Origin: Corydoras sp. C115
Taxonomy: Eukaryota; Chordata; Actinopteri; Siluriformes; Callichthyidae
NCBI GenBank assembly: GCA_019802505.1
Contig: JAFMOC010000512.1
Coordinates: forward strand, 200,001-264,000
Direction of reading: 5' to 3'
DNA: 64,000 nt
Part shown: positions 29,062-39,060 of the stretch, in pieces
How the letters are laid out: the number at the start of each line of letters is the position of its first letter
Position numbering within the stretch: the first letter of the stretch is position 1
The notes under the pieces: model-generated
The model's database searches: none
The model's input: the letters and a program-made list of their open reading frames with translations, nothing else
What the model was told of the DNA's origin: nothing
Position numbers and translations under genes: made by a program

Positions 29062-29094
<33 letters not shown>
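28690..29094. repeat. 400-bp (CT)n tract with TTCCGCTCTTT interruptions
   Basis: Polypyrimidine tract; TCTTCCGCTCTTTCTCTC recurs at about 28723, 28779 and 28929, with related TCTTCCACTCATT at 28838, showing local duplication inside the tract. It is H-DNA (triplex)-prone. The 223-codon minus Arg/Glu/Ser frame is repeat read-through. Confidence 0.95.
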
Positions 29095-29574
29095 GAATGG
29101 GGTGTCATGACTGTAGGTATGAACTGATTAGCTTTAAAGGAAACGTTCTCCAGACGTTGGGTTCTGATGATGCTCTGATGACCTTCCAAACTCTGATCAA
29201 TAATCAACGGCGACGAATTAATTGGAATAATGGGTCTCGGGTCTATCCTGATCTGATTGGCGGATTCGGTTTTAATGATCGTGGTTATTAATTCTGACAT
29301 CCTCAGCGGAACTTTTACTTTTAACGAGTTTAAATAGAATTTTTTAAAAATCTGATTGATTATAGGAGATTACCGACTCTAATAACGATTAATCAGTGTC
29401 TGCATCCACAGCACAACGGTCCCGGGTTTGGTTCCCAGAGTTTCCTTAACGTTAATGTAGGTGTCCCACAGGGGTGGCTCCTGAATACCTGAATATGCAT
29501 TGTTTTTAATACAAACTACATTTATCATGTTTAGAATGCAGTACACGTATGTTCCAGTGAACTTGGGGTGGATG
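29095..29574. other. AT-rich unique spacer
   Basis: A 64-codon plus frame at 29097-29291 is not recognised. No repeat identified. Confidence 0.4.
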
Positions 29575-29765
29575 TATCAGTCTGAGGTCAGGCACCGATG
29601 CAGGAACAACATGTTTCCCAATCTCAGTTCTATTTCATCCCAAATATGCTGGATGGGACTGAGGTCAGAACTCTTTCACCTTAAACGCACCCAACCACGT
29701 CGCTCTCTGCACTGAAGCACGGTCATGCTGGATCATGGGCCTTCCCCAAACTGTTTCCACGAACC
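29575..29765 (-). pseudogene. Tc1/mariner-type transposase relic
   Basis: On the minus strand, in element order: TGGAAACAGTTTGGGGAAGG, GACCGTGCTTCAGTGCAG, TCTGACCTCAGTCCCATCC (the SPDLNP-type region), AGCATATTTGGGATGAAATAG (LWDE-like) and TGCATCGGTGCCTGACCTC. Matches the arrangement of a teleost Tc1-like transposase C-terminal half, with deletions and frame breaks. Non-functional. Confidence 0.7.
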
Positions 29766-29794
29766 TGCAGCCATAACATTCTCCGGAATGTGTC

Positions 29795-29890
29795 CCATAG
29801 GTGTGTGTTATTGCCGACGATGTCACGGCCGGACACAGGGCTCAGCCAATCAGATTTGAGGAGCGGAATCGATCGGTCCTCACATCAGCT
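29795..29890 (-). mobile_element. MITE-like family B fragment
   Basis: GATGTCACGGCCGGACACAGG and GCTCAGCCAATCAGATTTGAGG are the reverse complement of the family-B start. Confidence 0.65.
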
Positions 29891-31567
29891 CTTCTTTTGT
29901 TAATGACAGCGCTGTGCTGAGTGCGCACCTCGTTCCGTACCTTCAGGCAGCGCCGGCGTTTCTATTTCGGCTCTCGCGACCCTCTCGCATCCTCGTCTCG
30001 CGGAGAAAGGGCTGTAATCGCCATTTTCACGCCGGATGAGGTCAGAGCACTCAGACGGCTGATCAATGACTCTATAATGGATCACAGACTCCTCTCTGTG
30101 GCATTTAAAGGCAATCACCACGTCCTGGCCCCGGTCCAGTTGGACGTACCCCCGCCCCCACCCCCACCCCACATTCGTCGTGATGCCTCTCCTCCTCGTT
30201 ATCTGTAGGGGGGAGGGGGGGAGGGTTTTAAAGTACTGAGTGAGAACATTTTGCGATGCCGTGCGAACCCCATTAGATGAGAATTCAGTGCGGCGGCGGC
30301 GAGCGCGGATGACTCGCCGGCCGCGGGTCGAAACGGCATTTCGGCGAGGGAGTCGGGAGGCAATCATCTCACGGCCGTCCGACTCGCAATTTTAGACTCC
30401 CACGAAATATCGATCTGGACGGCCTGGGCTGCGGACTCATCTCTCGCCGGCGCGTTTCGGCGCGCTGACGGCTGGATATCTAATGTGAGAGAAGAGCGAG
30501 GCCCAGACTATCCACCTCAGGATCCCCTGAACCACCCCCCCCCCCGCCGCCATACCCCCACCTCACCACCATCGCCATCATCCAACCTCTCCGGTCCTCG
30601 TCCTGTGACTCTCGGATTACCGCCGCGCTTTCGCAGTTGTCCATTTGCTTTTGGCACGGCGTTATCGGCCGCCGCGGCTCCGGCGCCGCTCACTTATCTC
30701 ACCCCCGCCGACGGGAAGAGCCGGAGAAATTACGCTCGTCCATCATGCCCCGTCCTCAACAGCTTACTGTCCAATTTGTCTGAAACGGGGCGCGGCGGAA
30801 GGCCTGATAGCGCCGCTTTGTTCCGATCAATTGGACAGGAATTGGGACAGGAACCAGGGGACCGTCCCCAAACCTATTCATCTCGTGCGGAGATTAAGAA
30901 GCCGTCCCCCGTTTTTTCGTTCGCGACAATTGTCTCGCGGCTTAATTCCGCCCCAAATCAGTTGCGTCTCAGAAGACGCCGCACCGACTCGTGTAAGCGC
31001 CGTCGCCTTTATTGTTTCACGGTTGTCAGGCGGTGGATCGGGCGGTGCGAGGATGTACAACGTCCCGCTGGTGGGCAGAGCTCCACACAGAAAAGTCTCA
31101 GTGAAGATGACATCACTGCGTTTATTACTAAAACTTAAAGTCGGCTGATTTATTTAAATTAACGAAGGTTGTAAAGAGAAACGACGTCACTCTCTGATGG
31201 ACGTGTGAGCGTCTCGGGTGTGGATACGGGCGGCTGGGATAGGCTGAGAGTGCGTGGGCATCAGAAACACGTCTTGCAGGAGAACGTTCCCCGTTTGTTT
31301 GTTTGTTTCACTTGTTTTTATTTGCGTGTCGTTTTTAAAAAGCTTATAATGTTCGTATGCGTCACTGTCTGTCTGTGGTCTCGTGTTTCATTGGTTGCCC
31401 CGATTCAGGTTTATTGTTTTATATATATATTTTTTCTGATACGTATTCAGCTGCCTTTCACACGCTTTGACTCTTTACTGCCACCTAGCAGCGTCGGTCC
31501 TTATTTCGCTTGTGTCTGTGCTCTTAATAATGTAAACAATAATGTTAATTAATAATGTATGCAATGT
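29891..31567. other. Large CpG-rich unique region
   Basis: About 1.2 kb (29920-31140) of CpG-dense sequence. Overlapping open frames of 217 and 167 codons on the plus strand and 155 on the minus occupy it; none resembles a known protein and they exclude each other. It is the largest repeat-free block of the window. CTGCCACCTAGCAGCG at 31479-31494 is CTCF-like on the minus strand. Confidence 0.4.
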
Positions 31568-31692
31568 ACCATCACCCTGTCCTGGGTGTATCTGCCCAGC
31601 GCCCGAAACGTTCTCCCCTGGATGGGCATTGGGAACACCCCCCTTCCCCCTCGACCCTAATAGAGGATAAAGCGGAAGATAATGGATAATGG
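31568..31692 (+). mobile_element. SINE-A, 5'-truncated
   Basis: Starts at CCTGTCCTGGGTGTATC and ends with GATAAAGCGGAAGATAATGG. 5' truncation is typical of target-primed reverse transcription. The short tail repeats GATAATG. Confidence 0.9.
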
Positions 31693-31817
31693 ATAACACA
31701 TCGTCATATTAAAGCAATACAACGCGACGAACTAAATAAAAAACAAGAACTACACGTTTTATAATACCTCATAAACAAAGCACCACCAAAACCCCACCAG
31801 CTTTTATAAATCAGGTA

Positions 31818-32155
31818 TCTACGCTCCTTAAATCTGATTGGTTGAGCCAATATTTGAGAATAACACACCCCTTAGACAGCTTCACATTCGTATCAACGTG
31901 TGATATACAATACATTATAGTCCTAATGTTTTTATAAACTGCATTCTGTAATTGGATCATTAGAGAAACCAGAATCCGGTTACTCATTTTAAAAACCGGG
32001 CTAGATTACGTCACTGAAGATCAGATTATTAACGATTTTGATTTTAATTAATGCATTTCTGAATTAAACTCGTTTTTTATTATAGTGTGTTTGTAAGTGT
32101 TTTATTAAATCAATCAGACACTCGAGGTTGTGTATTATTGTGAATAAATCACGTA
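31818..32155 (+). mobile_element. MITE-like family B, full-length candidate
   Basis: CTTAAATCTGATTGGTTGAGCC, CACATTCGTATCAACG, TATACAATACATTATAG, CTGCATTCTGTAATTGG, CTAGATTACGTCACTGAAG, CAGATTATTAACGATTTTG and ATGCATTTCTGAATTAAAC match 9885-10190 in order. The downstream GTGTATTATTGTGAATAAATC is the reverse complement of GATTTATTTACAATAATACAC at 10190, so the two copies carry this end in opposite orientation. Confidence 0.65.
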
Positions 32156-33000
32156 AAGAGGTGGAGCTGTACTCCACTACACGTCAGGACTAATAACACC
32201 TCTGTATGGGGTTATTCTGAATAATGCCACGCCCTCTCGTATGGTAATACTTTAATAACCAAATGAGCATAACCTCTATAAAACCTCTTTAATGACGGTT
32301 GCCACAGCCACTGCAAGGCCCCTTTTATCCCTGTATAGCCACACCCCCTGAAGGACAGTCCTTTTATGTAGTTACTTCTGATTTTCACCTTGATTTGAGG
32401 TTCACTCTCCAAAATCCTGTAAATCATGAAGCCCGTCAGTAGATCCTCTCTGTGCTTCATCATGCTCCCGGCGCCAAGCCACACCGTGAGTCAGGACGCC
32501 GCAGATCCACATCACTCAACCTCCGACACCCCGTTCTGAAGGCTTCCGCCGCCACGGGGCGAATCAAGCCGTCAAGGAATTTCTGCCGTTAAATTAAAAC
32601 GTCGCTCGTCAGTGTGGGACAGAACACGCTTTATAGAGGTATCAATCAAATAGCCATTGTCTTTTCAAACGCAGCAACGCGGCCTGGGTTTAAAAATTCT
32701 GACGCCGTCCTGATGCGGAACCTGCACGGCATCATCGGAACCAAACGCACGAGGCAGAGAACCACAAGAGAGAAATAATACCTAATGAAATATCTGAAAA
32801 CCAACATGATGAAGGCGTAATGAAATGTATCAGGGCATGTGCACATCTTAATTATCACACATTAACCCTCTAACGGATATATGACTCTTTATGATGATTC
32901 ATTAGTGATTCATTAAATAAATAAATGGTACGTTGATGATCAGCGGCTGAAAATACTCCACATTCACTCGAAACAGTCTGTGTTTGTGCTTTACTGAAAT
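32156..33000. other. Unassigned unique DNA
   Basis: A 90-codon minus frame (32212-32484) and a 70-codon minus frame (32646-32858) are unremarkable. No repeat recognised. Confidence 0.4.
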
Positions 33001-33435
33001 ATTCATTGATGCATTCATTTATTCATGTTCTAAGCCGCTTATCCTGATGAGGTTTGCTGGGGCGGGGCAGGGCAGGGCAGGGCAGGGTGGGGCGGGGCAG
33101 TGATGGATGGATGCAGTCGTCTTGGTTCTCATAAGCGAAATACAACAGGCAGGAAACTACATTAGCATCATCTGAACCTAAAGACAATATGTCATTATTA
33201 TTTTCCTGACCTGCATGCTTTTAGAACTGTGATGAGGAATGTATAGGGAGAACATACAAATGTCACACATAAAGCACTTTGTCTGCCCTCCCTTGGAATC
33301 AAAATCAAGTTCAGCTTCAGCTTGTGATCTTTCATTTATATTCAGTTATATTCTGTTGAGTTAGGGGTTGTGTGTGAGCCTATCCCGGCAAAAAAAACCA
33401 CGGATCGTGCAGTCAGTACACACACATTCGCACCA
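33001..33435 (-). repeat. Decayed fish retroelement 3' region, split
   Basis: ATTCATTTATTCATGTTCTAAGCC and GCTTATCCTGATGAGG, followed by GGGCA repeats (33062-33108), then after unrelated DNA GTGTGAGCCTATCCCGGC and ACACACACATTCGCACC. These are parts of a common teleost repeat whose two halves are normally adjacent. (GGGCA)n is G-quadruplex-prone. Confidence 0.45.
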
Positions 33436-33710
33436 CAGGCGGCAAGCAGCGAAGTAAACGTCTATTTAATATTTAACACATTTTAATTGGCGCAATTCTT
33501 TTTCATTATTCCGAGTTGTGCTGCGATGAAGAAATTAATATACGACAAGTTTTTTTAAAGTATTTATACTTCACTCAAGTATTTTGGTCACATAACACTT
33601 TTTAATTTTTTATTATTAGCACCTCGTTTATCAGCTTCATCTGTTTGTGTGGCTGGTAAAAAGTTTGCAAATGCACATGAATCAACACGTGAATCAATTA
33701 AAAAAATTAC
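33436..33710. other. AT-rich spacer
   Basis: Nothing recognised. Confidence 0.4.
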
Positions 33711-33720
33711 CAATTAATTA

Positions 33721-33883
33721 ACTATCCATCCATACAGCCATTATCTTCCACTTTATTCTCTACTTGGGTCGCGGGGGGATGGGGGGGGTGGTGGTTCCAC
33801 ATGCCCATCCAGGGGAGAACGTTTCGGGCGCTGAGCAGATACACCCAGGACAGGGCACCAATCTATCTCTGGACACACACTCA

Positions 33884-33931
<48 letters not shown>

Positions 33932-34096
33932 ATATGGGGCAATTTGGAGAATTTATCTATGTTTTTGGAATGTGGGAGGAAAATGGAGAACCTGGAGGAA
34001 ACCCACACGGACATGGGGAGAACATGTAAACTCCAACCAGATTGTGATTCCAAGATGAGATGAGAACATGCTAAACACTAAGCCACCGTGCCGCCC
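33721..34096 (-). mobile_element. SINE-A with 10-bp target-site duplication
   Basis: Minus copy with (CCAT)n-type tail, an expanded (CA)n at about 33885-33928 and head CTAAGCCACCGTGCCGCCC. CAATTAATTA occurs at 33711-33720 and again at 34097-34106. The B-box region is partly deleted. Confidence 0.88.
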
Positions 34097-34106
34097 CAAT
34101 TAATTA

Positions 34107-34850
34107 GCTAATTAGTGGTAATGAATCAATTTAGTTTTCTAGAGATAAAATGCCTATTTCCTACTAAATTTTATACTGCACAAGCAGAATTAATTTAGAA
34201 TGATGTCATTTAACACAATATGGGGTGTTTTTATTTATTTATTTATTTTTTTACCTCTATTCACTAAATTAAAATAAAAAAATACTTTATTTTAACTACA
34301 TTTAATTTTTTCGATTTAATTTATTTTCTTTATGTATGTTTTAATCTCCTCATGCAAATTAGGAAGGTCAAATCGGAATGCTATTGGATGTTAAACGGGG
34401 AGGCGGGAAGCGGAGCGAACTTGTGATTGGCTTGTTGACCGGCGGGAAAATGGGAAAACTTGAGGAGGCAGTGGAGTCTGACGCTGTTAATAATAAAACA
34501 TTTTAATCAATTTAATTAATTTGAAATCAGAATTCATTCTCGGCGGCTGAACAAACGCGTCTTGGGGAATAATATGTCTTTGTGTGTGACGAAGAAGCAG
34601 AAGTTTACGGCATTTAAGAATTTAATAACGTCTGATGAAGCGCTCTGAGGTAAATGAGCTGTCTGTATTTACAGTTTATTTTAATATTTAATACGTTTTA
34701 TATTCATGCCATAGTGTAATTTATACTTTTATACGTACATCTGCTTAAATTAATCAGTGGTTCTGAGTTTGAAACGGAACTCATTAAGCATTATACCGAG
34801 AGACTGATGACGTCATGTCCCAGCATGACGCTGCACTCTGAGATTACACT
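34107..34850. other. AT-rich unique DNA
   Basis: No open frame of note. A GC-richer stretch at 34380-34470 contains TGGGAAAACTTGAGG; nothing recognised. Confidence 0.4.
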
Positions 34851-35152
34851 GGTTGGCATGTTCTCCTCTCAGCACTAGGGATCCAGGTTCGAATCCCGAT
34901 CTGGGTGGAGTTTGCATGTTCTCCCCGTGTTCGTGTGGGTTTGCTCCGTGTTCTCCGGTTTCCTTCGACAGTCCAAATACATGGATTCAAGGTAAATGGA
35001 ATGCTCTAAATTGCCCCATATAGAGTGTGGGTGTGTGTGTGCCCTGTGATAGATTGGCGTTCTGTCCTGGGTGTGCCCGGGTCTGCCCAGTGCCCGACAT
35101 GTTTGCCCCTGATGGGCATGGGGACCCCCCCCCCCCCCCCCGCGACTCCCTC
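34851..35152 (+). mobile_element. SINE-A, plus copy lacking ends
   Basis: GGTTGGCATGTTCTCC, intact GGTTCGAATCC, body to GGGCATGGGGACC, poly-C and CGCGAC, then CTCCCTCACCTGCAAACATG. Confidence 0.88.
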
Positions 35153-35395
35153 ACCTGCAAACATGAGGACTATATATTTTAAATCGATGTTAATTAAAAC
35201 ACCTGTTAATTGAAGTCTGGGGAGGCATGTTCTCCTCTCAGTGCTGTGCTCTTCAGGTTGAATCCGGATATGGGTGATTTGCATGTTCTCCCTGCGTCCA
35301 CGTGGGTTTACTTCAGGTTCTCTGGTTTCCTCCCACAGTCCAAAAACATGGATTCAAGGTAAATGGAATGCTCTAAATTGCACCATATAGAGTGA

Positions 35396-35432
<37 letters not shown>

Positions 35433-35690
35433 CGCGTGTGCAACTCCCTCACCTGCAACCATGAGGACCACATTTTTAAAATCGATCTTCATTTTAAATC
35501 TGTTAATTGAAATCAATGAAATGTTAATTGCCAAGGGGTGGCATGTTCTCATCTCTGTGCTGTGCTCTACAGGTTCGAATCTGGATCAGGGTGATTTGCA
35601 TGTTCTCCCTGCGTTCACGTGGGTTTGCTCCAGGTTCTCCGGTTTCCTTCCACAGTCCAAAAACATGGATTCAAGGTAAATACATTCATT
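35150..35690 (+). repeat. SINE-A plus flank, tandem duplication of about 300 bp
   Basis: CTCCCTCACCTGCAAACATGAGG at 35146 and CTCCCTCACCTGCAACCATGAGG at 35444 are each followed by an AT-rich link with AAATCGAT and CTGTTAATTGAA, then GGCATGTTCTC, GTGCTGTGCTC and a SINE-A body. The unit is thus a truncated SINE-A plus about 80 bp of captured DNA. Confidence 0.85.
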
Positions 35691-35765
35691 CATTATCTTC
35701 TGATCAATCCATGTTTCAGGCGCTGGGCAGATACACCCAGGACAGGGTGCCAATCCTTCACTGGG

Positions 35766-35796
<31 letters not shown>

Positions 35797-35960
35797 TATG
35801 GGGCAATTTGGAACATTCAATTTACTTTTAATCCATGCTCTTGGACTGTGGGAGGCCACTGGAAAACCTATGCGGACAGGGGGAGAACATGCAAACCACT
35901 CAGATTCTGAACTGGATCCCCAGTGCTGAGAGGAGAACATGCTAACCACATGCCACCCTC
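35691..35960 (-). mobile_element. SINE-A, minus copy with deletions
   Basis: ATTCATTCATTATCTTCTG joined to CCATGTTTCAGGCGCTGGG, then a (CA)n and body to GCTAACCACATGCCACCC. Confidence 0.85.
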
Positions 35961-36085
35961 AAGGTACAATGTATTTCTAAATTGCCCCATATAGTGTGTG
36001 TGTGTGTGTGCCCAGTGATAAATAATGTTAGCGCGCTGTCCTGGGTGCATCTGGTAAGTGCGACCCTAGAAGAGAATTAAATGTA
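35961..36085 (+). mobile_element. SINE-A, 3' part, plus
   Basis: CAAGGTACAATG, TAAATTGCCCCATATAGTG, CGCTGTCCTGGGTGCATC, then AGAGAATTAAATGTAAGAAAA. Diverged. It directly follows the minus copy. Confidence 0.75.
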
Positions 36086-36278
36086 AGAAAATAAATGAAT
36101 AAAATATTAAAAAACACATTAATTATAGACAACAGCAATGATGCAACTTCTAAGACGAGAAGAAAAACAAAATTATAATGCAGCTACAGAATAATTAAAA
36201 TAAGAGTTGGGAGAGTTGGGCGTCCGCCGTTCACCAGACTTTGGGCCTCATTTTAATAAACCATTTAATAAACACCAC

Positions 36279-36405
36279 GCCCAGCGATGGATTGGCGCCC
36301 TGTCTTGGGTCTCTGCCCAGCGCCCGAGATGTTCTCCCCTGGATGGGCATGGGGAACCCCACCACGACCCTAATAGATGATAAAGCGGGAGATAATGAAT
36401 GAATG
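36279..36405 (+). mobile_element. SINE-A, 5'-truncated, with 12-bp target-site duplication
   Basis: Starts at GCCCAGCGATGGATTGGCGCC and ends GATAATGAATGAATG. AATAAACACCAC is found at 36267-36278 and again at 36406-36417. This is a textbook 5'-truncated retroposition and shows that SINE-A uses a LINE-type target-primed mechanism. Confidence 0.95.
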
Positions 36406-36417
36406 AATAAACACCAC

Positions 36418-37602
36418 CATTTAAAAAACGTACGCAAAGCCGCAAAGGGTTATCCCTCATGAATGACCGATACTGATCGAACCCCTCAATGTTTTTTTTT
36501 TTTTAATGCTGTGTAATGCCAAAAAAAACAACCCGAGCAGGTGGATTTGTCCGAGAGCGAGTGCTGCACCTGTAAAAAAATAAAATAAATGTCCTTAACG
36601 TAAGCATTTCTCGCTCGACTCGTTTCCCTTCGCTCAGCAGCCCGGCTTAAAGTTTCAGATCCCGACAGTGTGCTTGATCAGCACGGACAGGTCTGTGGAG
36701 TCATGACCAGGGAAGCAGAGTTTGCGCGGCCTGTGCAGGTCCCGCACTTCCACCCCCCCCCCCCCCGTCTCCACTGCCCTTGGGGGAGAATCATTACCCC
36801 GTGGAGTGAAGCGGCACCTCACCGACTGCTAATATAAATCAGGTCCTCTCGCTCGGTGCCAAGATCTCCTTCCTCTTCTTCTTCTTCACTTTGCGCCATC
36901 AGAGGGAGCCGTTTCCAGCGTGCACGTCACGCACCTTGAACTTTCCATCAAAGCGACGAGCGCGTGGCAGGTTACCCTACCCCCCCCCATATTCCCTCTT
37001 CGGGTGCAAATGAAGTGGTAAACAGACGGATCGTTTTCACCTGTTAACAAAGCCGCCGCGGAAAATAATGAGGAGTGCCGAGGACAGTTCCGAGCTCGGA
37101 GCGGCGCGCACAGAGCCGGCGCAGTTCAAAGGCGCTGTGATGTCGGCGTTCTTGGATCTTTTATCTGTCAGTTTCTCCCCCGTAGGTTTTTCATCCTTCG
37201 CTGCTTAACAACCTTTCAGACCTTTTTCAGGTAATAATAGAATGAAGGTGTTCTGTTTCAGAACTCTGTGATTTAGATGCTTTAAAGAGCAATAACACGG
37301 GCGGCGGCGGCGGCGGCGGCGAAGCGACGTACCGTACGGCCTAAATTCCATTAGTGTCCGCAGACGGCTCATGATAAATGTCCACTTAATCGTAAAAACA
37401 TCTGATCTTTGAATCACAGGAAATCTCTTCCATGAATTCTCTGATGCTGCACTGACCAGGCCGAGACACTGGGGGCGCTCCTTTGTCCTCCCCTGCCTGA
37501 GGGGCGAGAGCCAAGCTGCTCAACCTGCAGGTGGCGGGGACAGTGACGGCTCGGTAATTCTGCCTACGGCCAGCGGGGGTAAGGGTTCCTCAGCTGGGTG
37601 CT
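36418..37602. other. Unique, partly CpG-rich region
   Basis: Poly-T at 36491-36502; poly-C near 36752-36766; (GGC)n at 37299-37320. The minus frame 37205-37417 (Arg-rich) reflects (GGC)n. No gene recognised. Confidence 0.4.
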
Positions 37603-38492
37603 TATTTTGTGACCATGTACACCACTGTATATAGAGGGCGCTATTTTGCGACCATGTCCACCACTGTATATAGAGGGCGCTATTTTGCGACCATGTCCAC
37701 CACTGTATATAGAGGGTGCTATTTTGCGATCGTGTCCACCACTGTACATAGAGGACGCTATTTTGCGACCATGTCCACCACTGTATATAGAGGGCGCTAT
37801 TTTGCGACCATGTCCACCACTGTATATAGAGGGCGCTATTTTGCGACCATGTCCACCACTGTATATAGAGGATGCTATTTTGCGACCATGTCCACCACTG
37901 TATATAGAGGGCGCTATTTTGCGACCATGTCCACCACTGTATATAGAGGGCACTATTGTGCGACCATGTCCACCACTGTATATAGAGGGCGCTATTTTGC
38001 GACCATGTCCACCACTGTATATAGAGGGCGCTATTTTGCGACCATGTCCACCACTGTATATAGAGGGCACTATTGTGCGACCATGTCCACCACTGTATAT
38101 AGAGGGCGCTATTTTGCGACCATGTCCACCACTGTATATAGAGAGCACTATTTTGCGTCCATGTCCACCACTGTATATAGAGGGCGCTATTTTGCGTCCA
38201 TGTCCACCACTGTACATAGAGGCGACTGTGTCTTCTACTGTATATGGAGAGCACTATTTTGCGATCATGTCCACCACTGTGCGTAGAGGGCGCTATTTTG
38301 TGACCATGTCCACCACTGTACATAGAGGGCGCTATTTTGCGACCATGTCCACCACTGTATATAGAGGGCGCTATTTTGTGACCATGTCCACCACTGTGCA
38401 TAGAGGGCGCTATTTTGCGACCATGTCCACCACTGTACATAGAGGGCACTATTTTGCAATCATGTCCACCACTGTACATAGAGGGCGCCACA
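37603..38492 (+). repeat. 39-bp minisatellite, array 1
   Basis: About 23 units of a 39-mer starting GCGACCATGTCCACCACTG and ending AGAGGGCGCTATTTT. Spacing of 39 checked at 37622 and 37661. 39 is three times 13, so each strand has continuous frames (up to 331 codons) encoding a 13-residue repeat; not genes. Each unit carries AGAGGGCGCTA, resembling the right half of a CTCF site. Array 2 of the same unit starts 2.9 kb downstream. Confidence 0.97.
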
Positions 38493-38597
38493 CCCCTTGA
38501 AAAAACAAATTGCAATCGTACCGTTTTGGCCGTGTTCTATCTGAAGTTGTATGTGCAACACACTCCGTGTGTGTGAATTCCAGTCCACCGTAATATA

Positions 38598-38630
<33 letters not shown>

Positions 38631-39053
38631 AGGGGGGATGATTGCGTCCTTCATTTGCACCCACACTTCAAGGTGCCTATAAATAAACGTGATTTGGTGC
38701 CGCGGCGGGTCTCCGGCTCGTGCTCCCGTGCTGTACCTGGGTATTTGTTAGACGCGGTTCCCATGGAGACACTCCGGGCTTGATTAAAAGCGCTGATGGA
38801 TGGCGACCTCGCGCGACTCCTTCTCCGCCTCTTTCAATCGGCCTCCCGTTCGACTCCCCGGCGTTCGGGGGAGAAGGGTGAACGGCGCCCCCGGCTGAGC
38901 CGAACACACGTGCGATGACAGCCTTCAGGTGGGAATGGGGCGCGCTCGTCCCGCGACGGCTGCAGGTCTCAGGGGACGCTGACGATGCTGGTCGTCCATG
39001 TCAAATCAGCCGTGAAGCGTGGTATGAATCGGAACCCCATGCCACACAGTCAG
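38493..39053. other. Unique spacer, CpG-rich part
   Basis: (TG)n at 38600-38628. 38690-38990 is CpG-rich. No gene. Confidence 0.4.
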
Positions 39054-39060
39054 CATAATG

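Noticed and set aside
28629..29300. 223-codon Arg/Glu-rich protein
   Set aside because: Read-through of the (CT)n tract on the minus strand.
30485..31148. 217- and 167-codon overlapping plus frames
   Set aside because: They overlap each other in different frames and neither shows a known motif; composition effect.
37520..38515. 331-codon frame encoding a 13-residue repeat (ALYIQWWTWSQNS type)
   Set aside because: The 39-bp unit is a multiple of three without stops, so long frames on both strands are automatic. No start context, promoter or flanking unique coding sequence.
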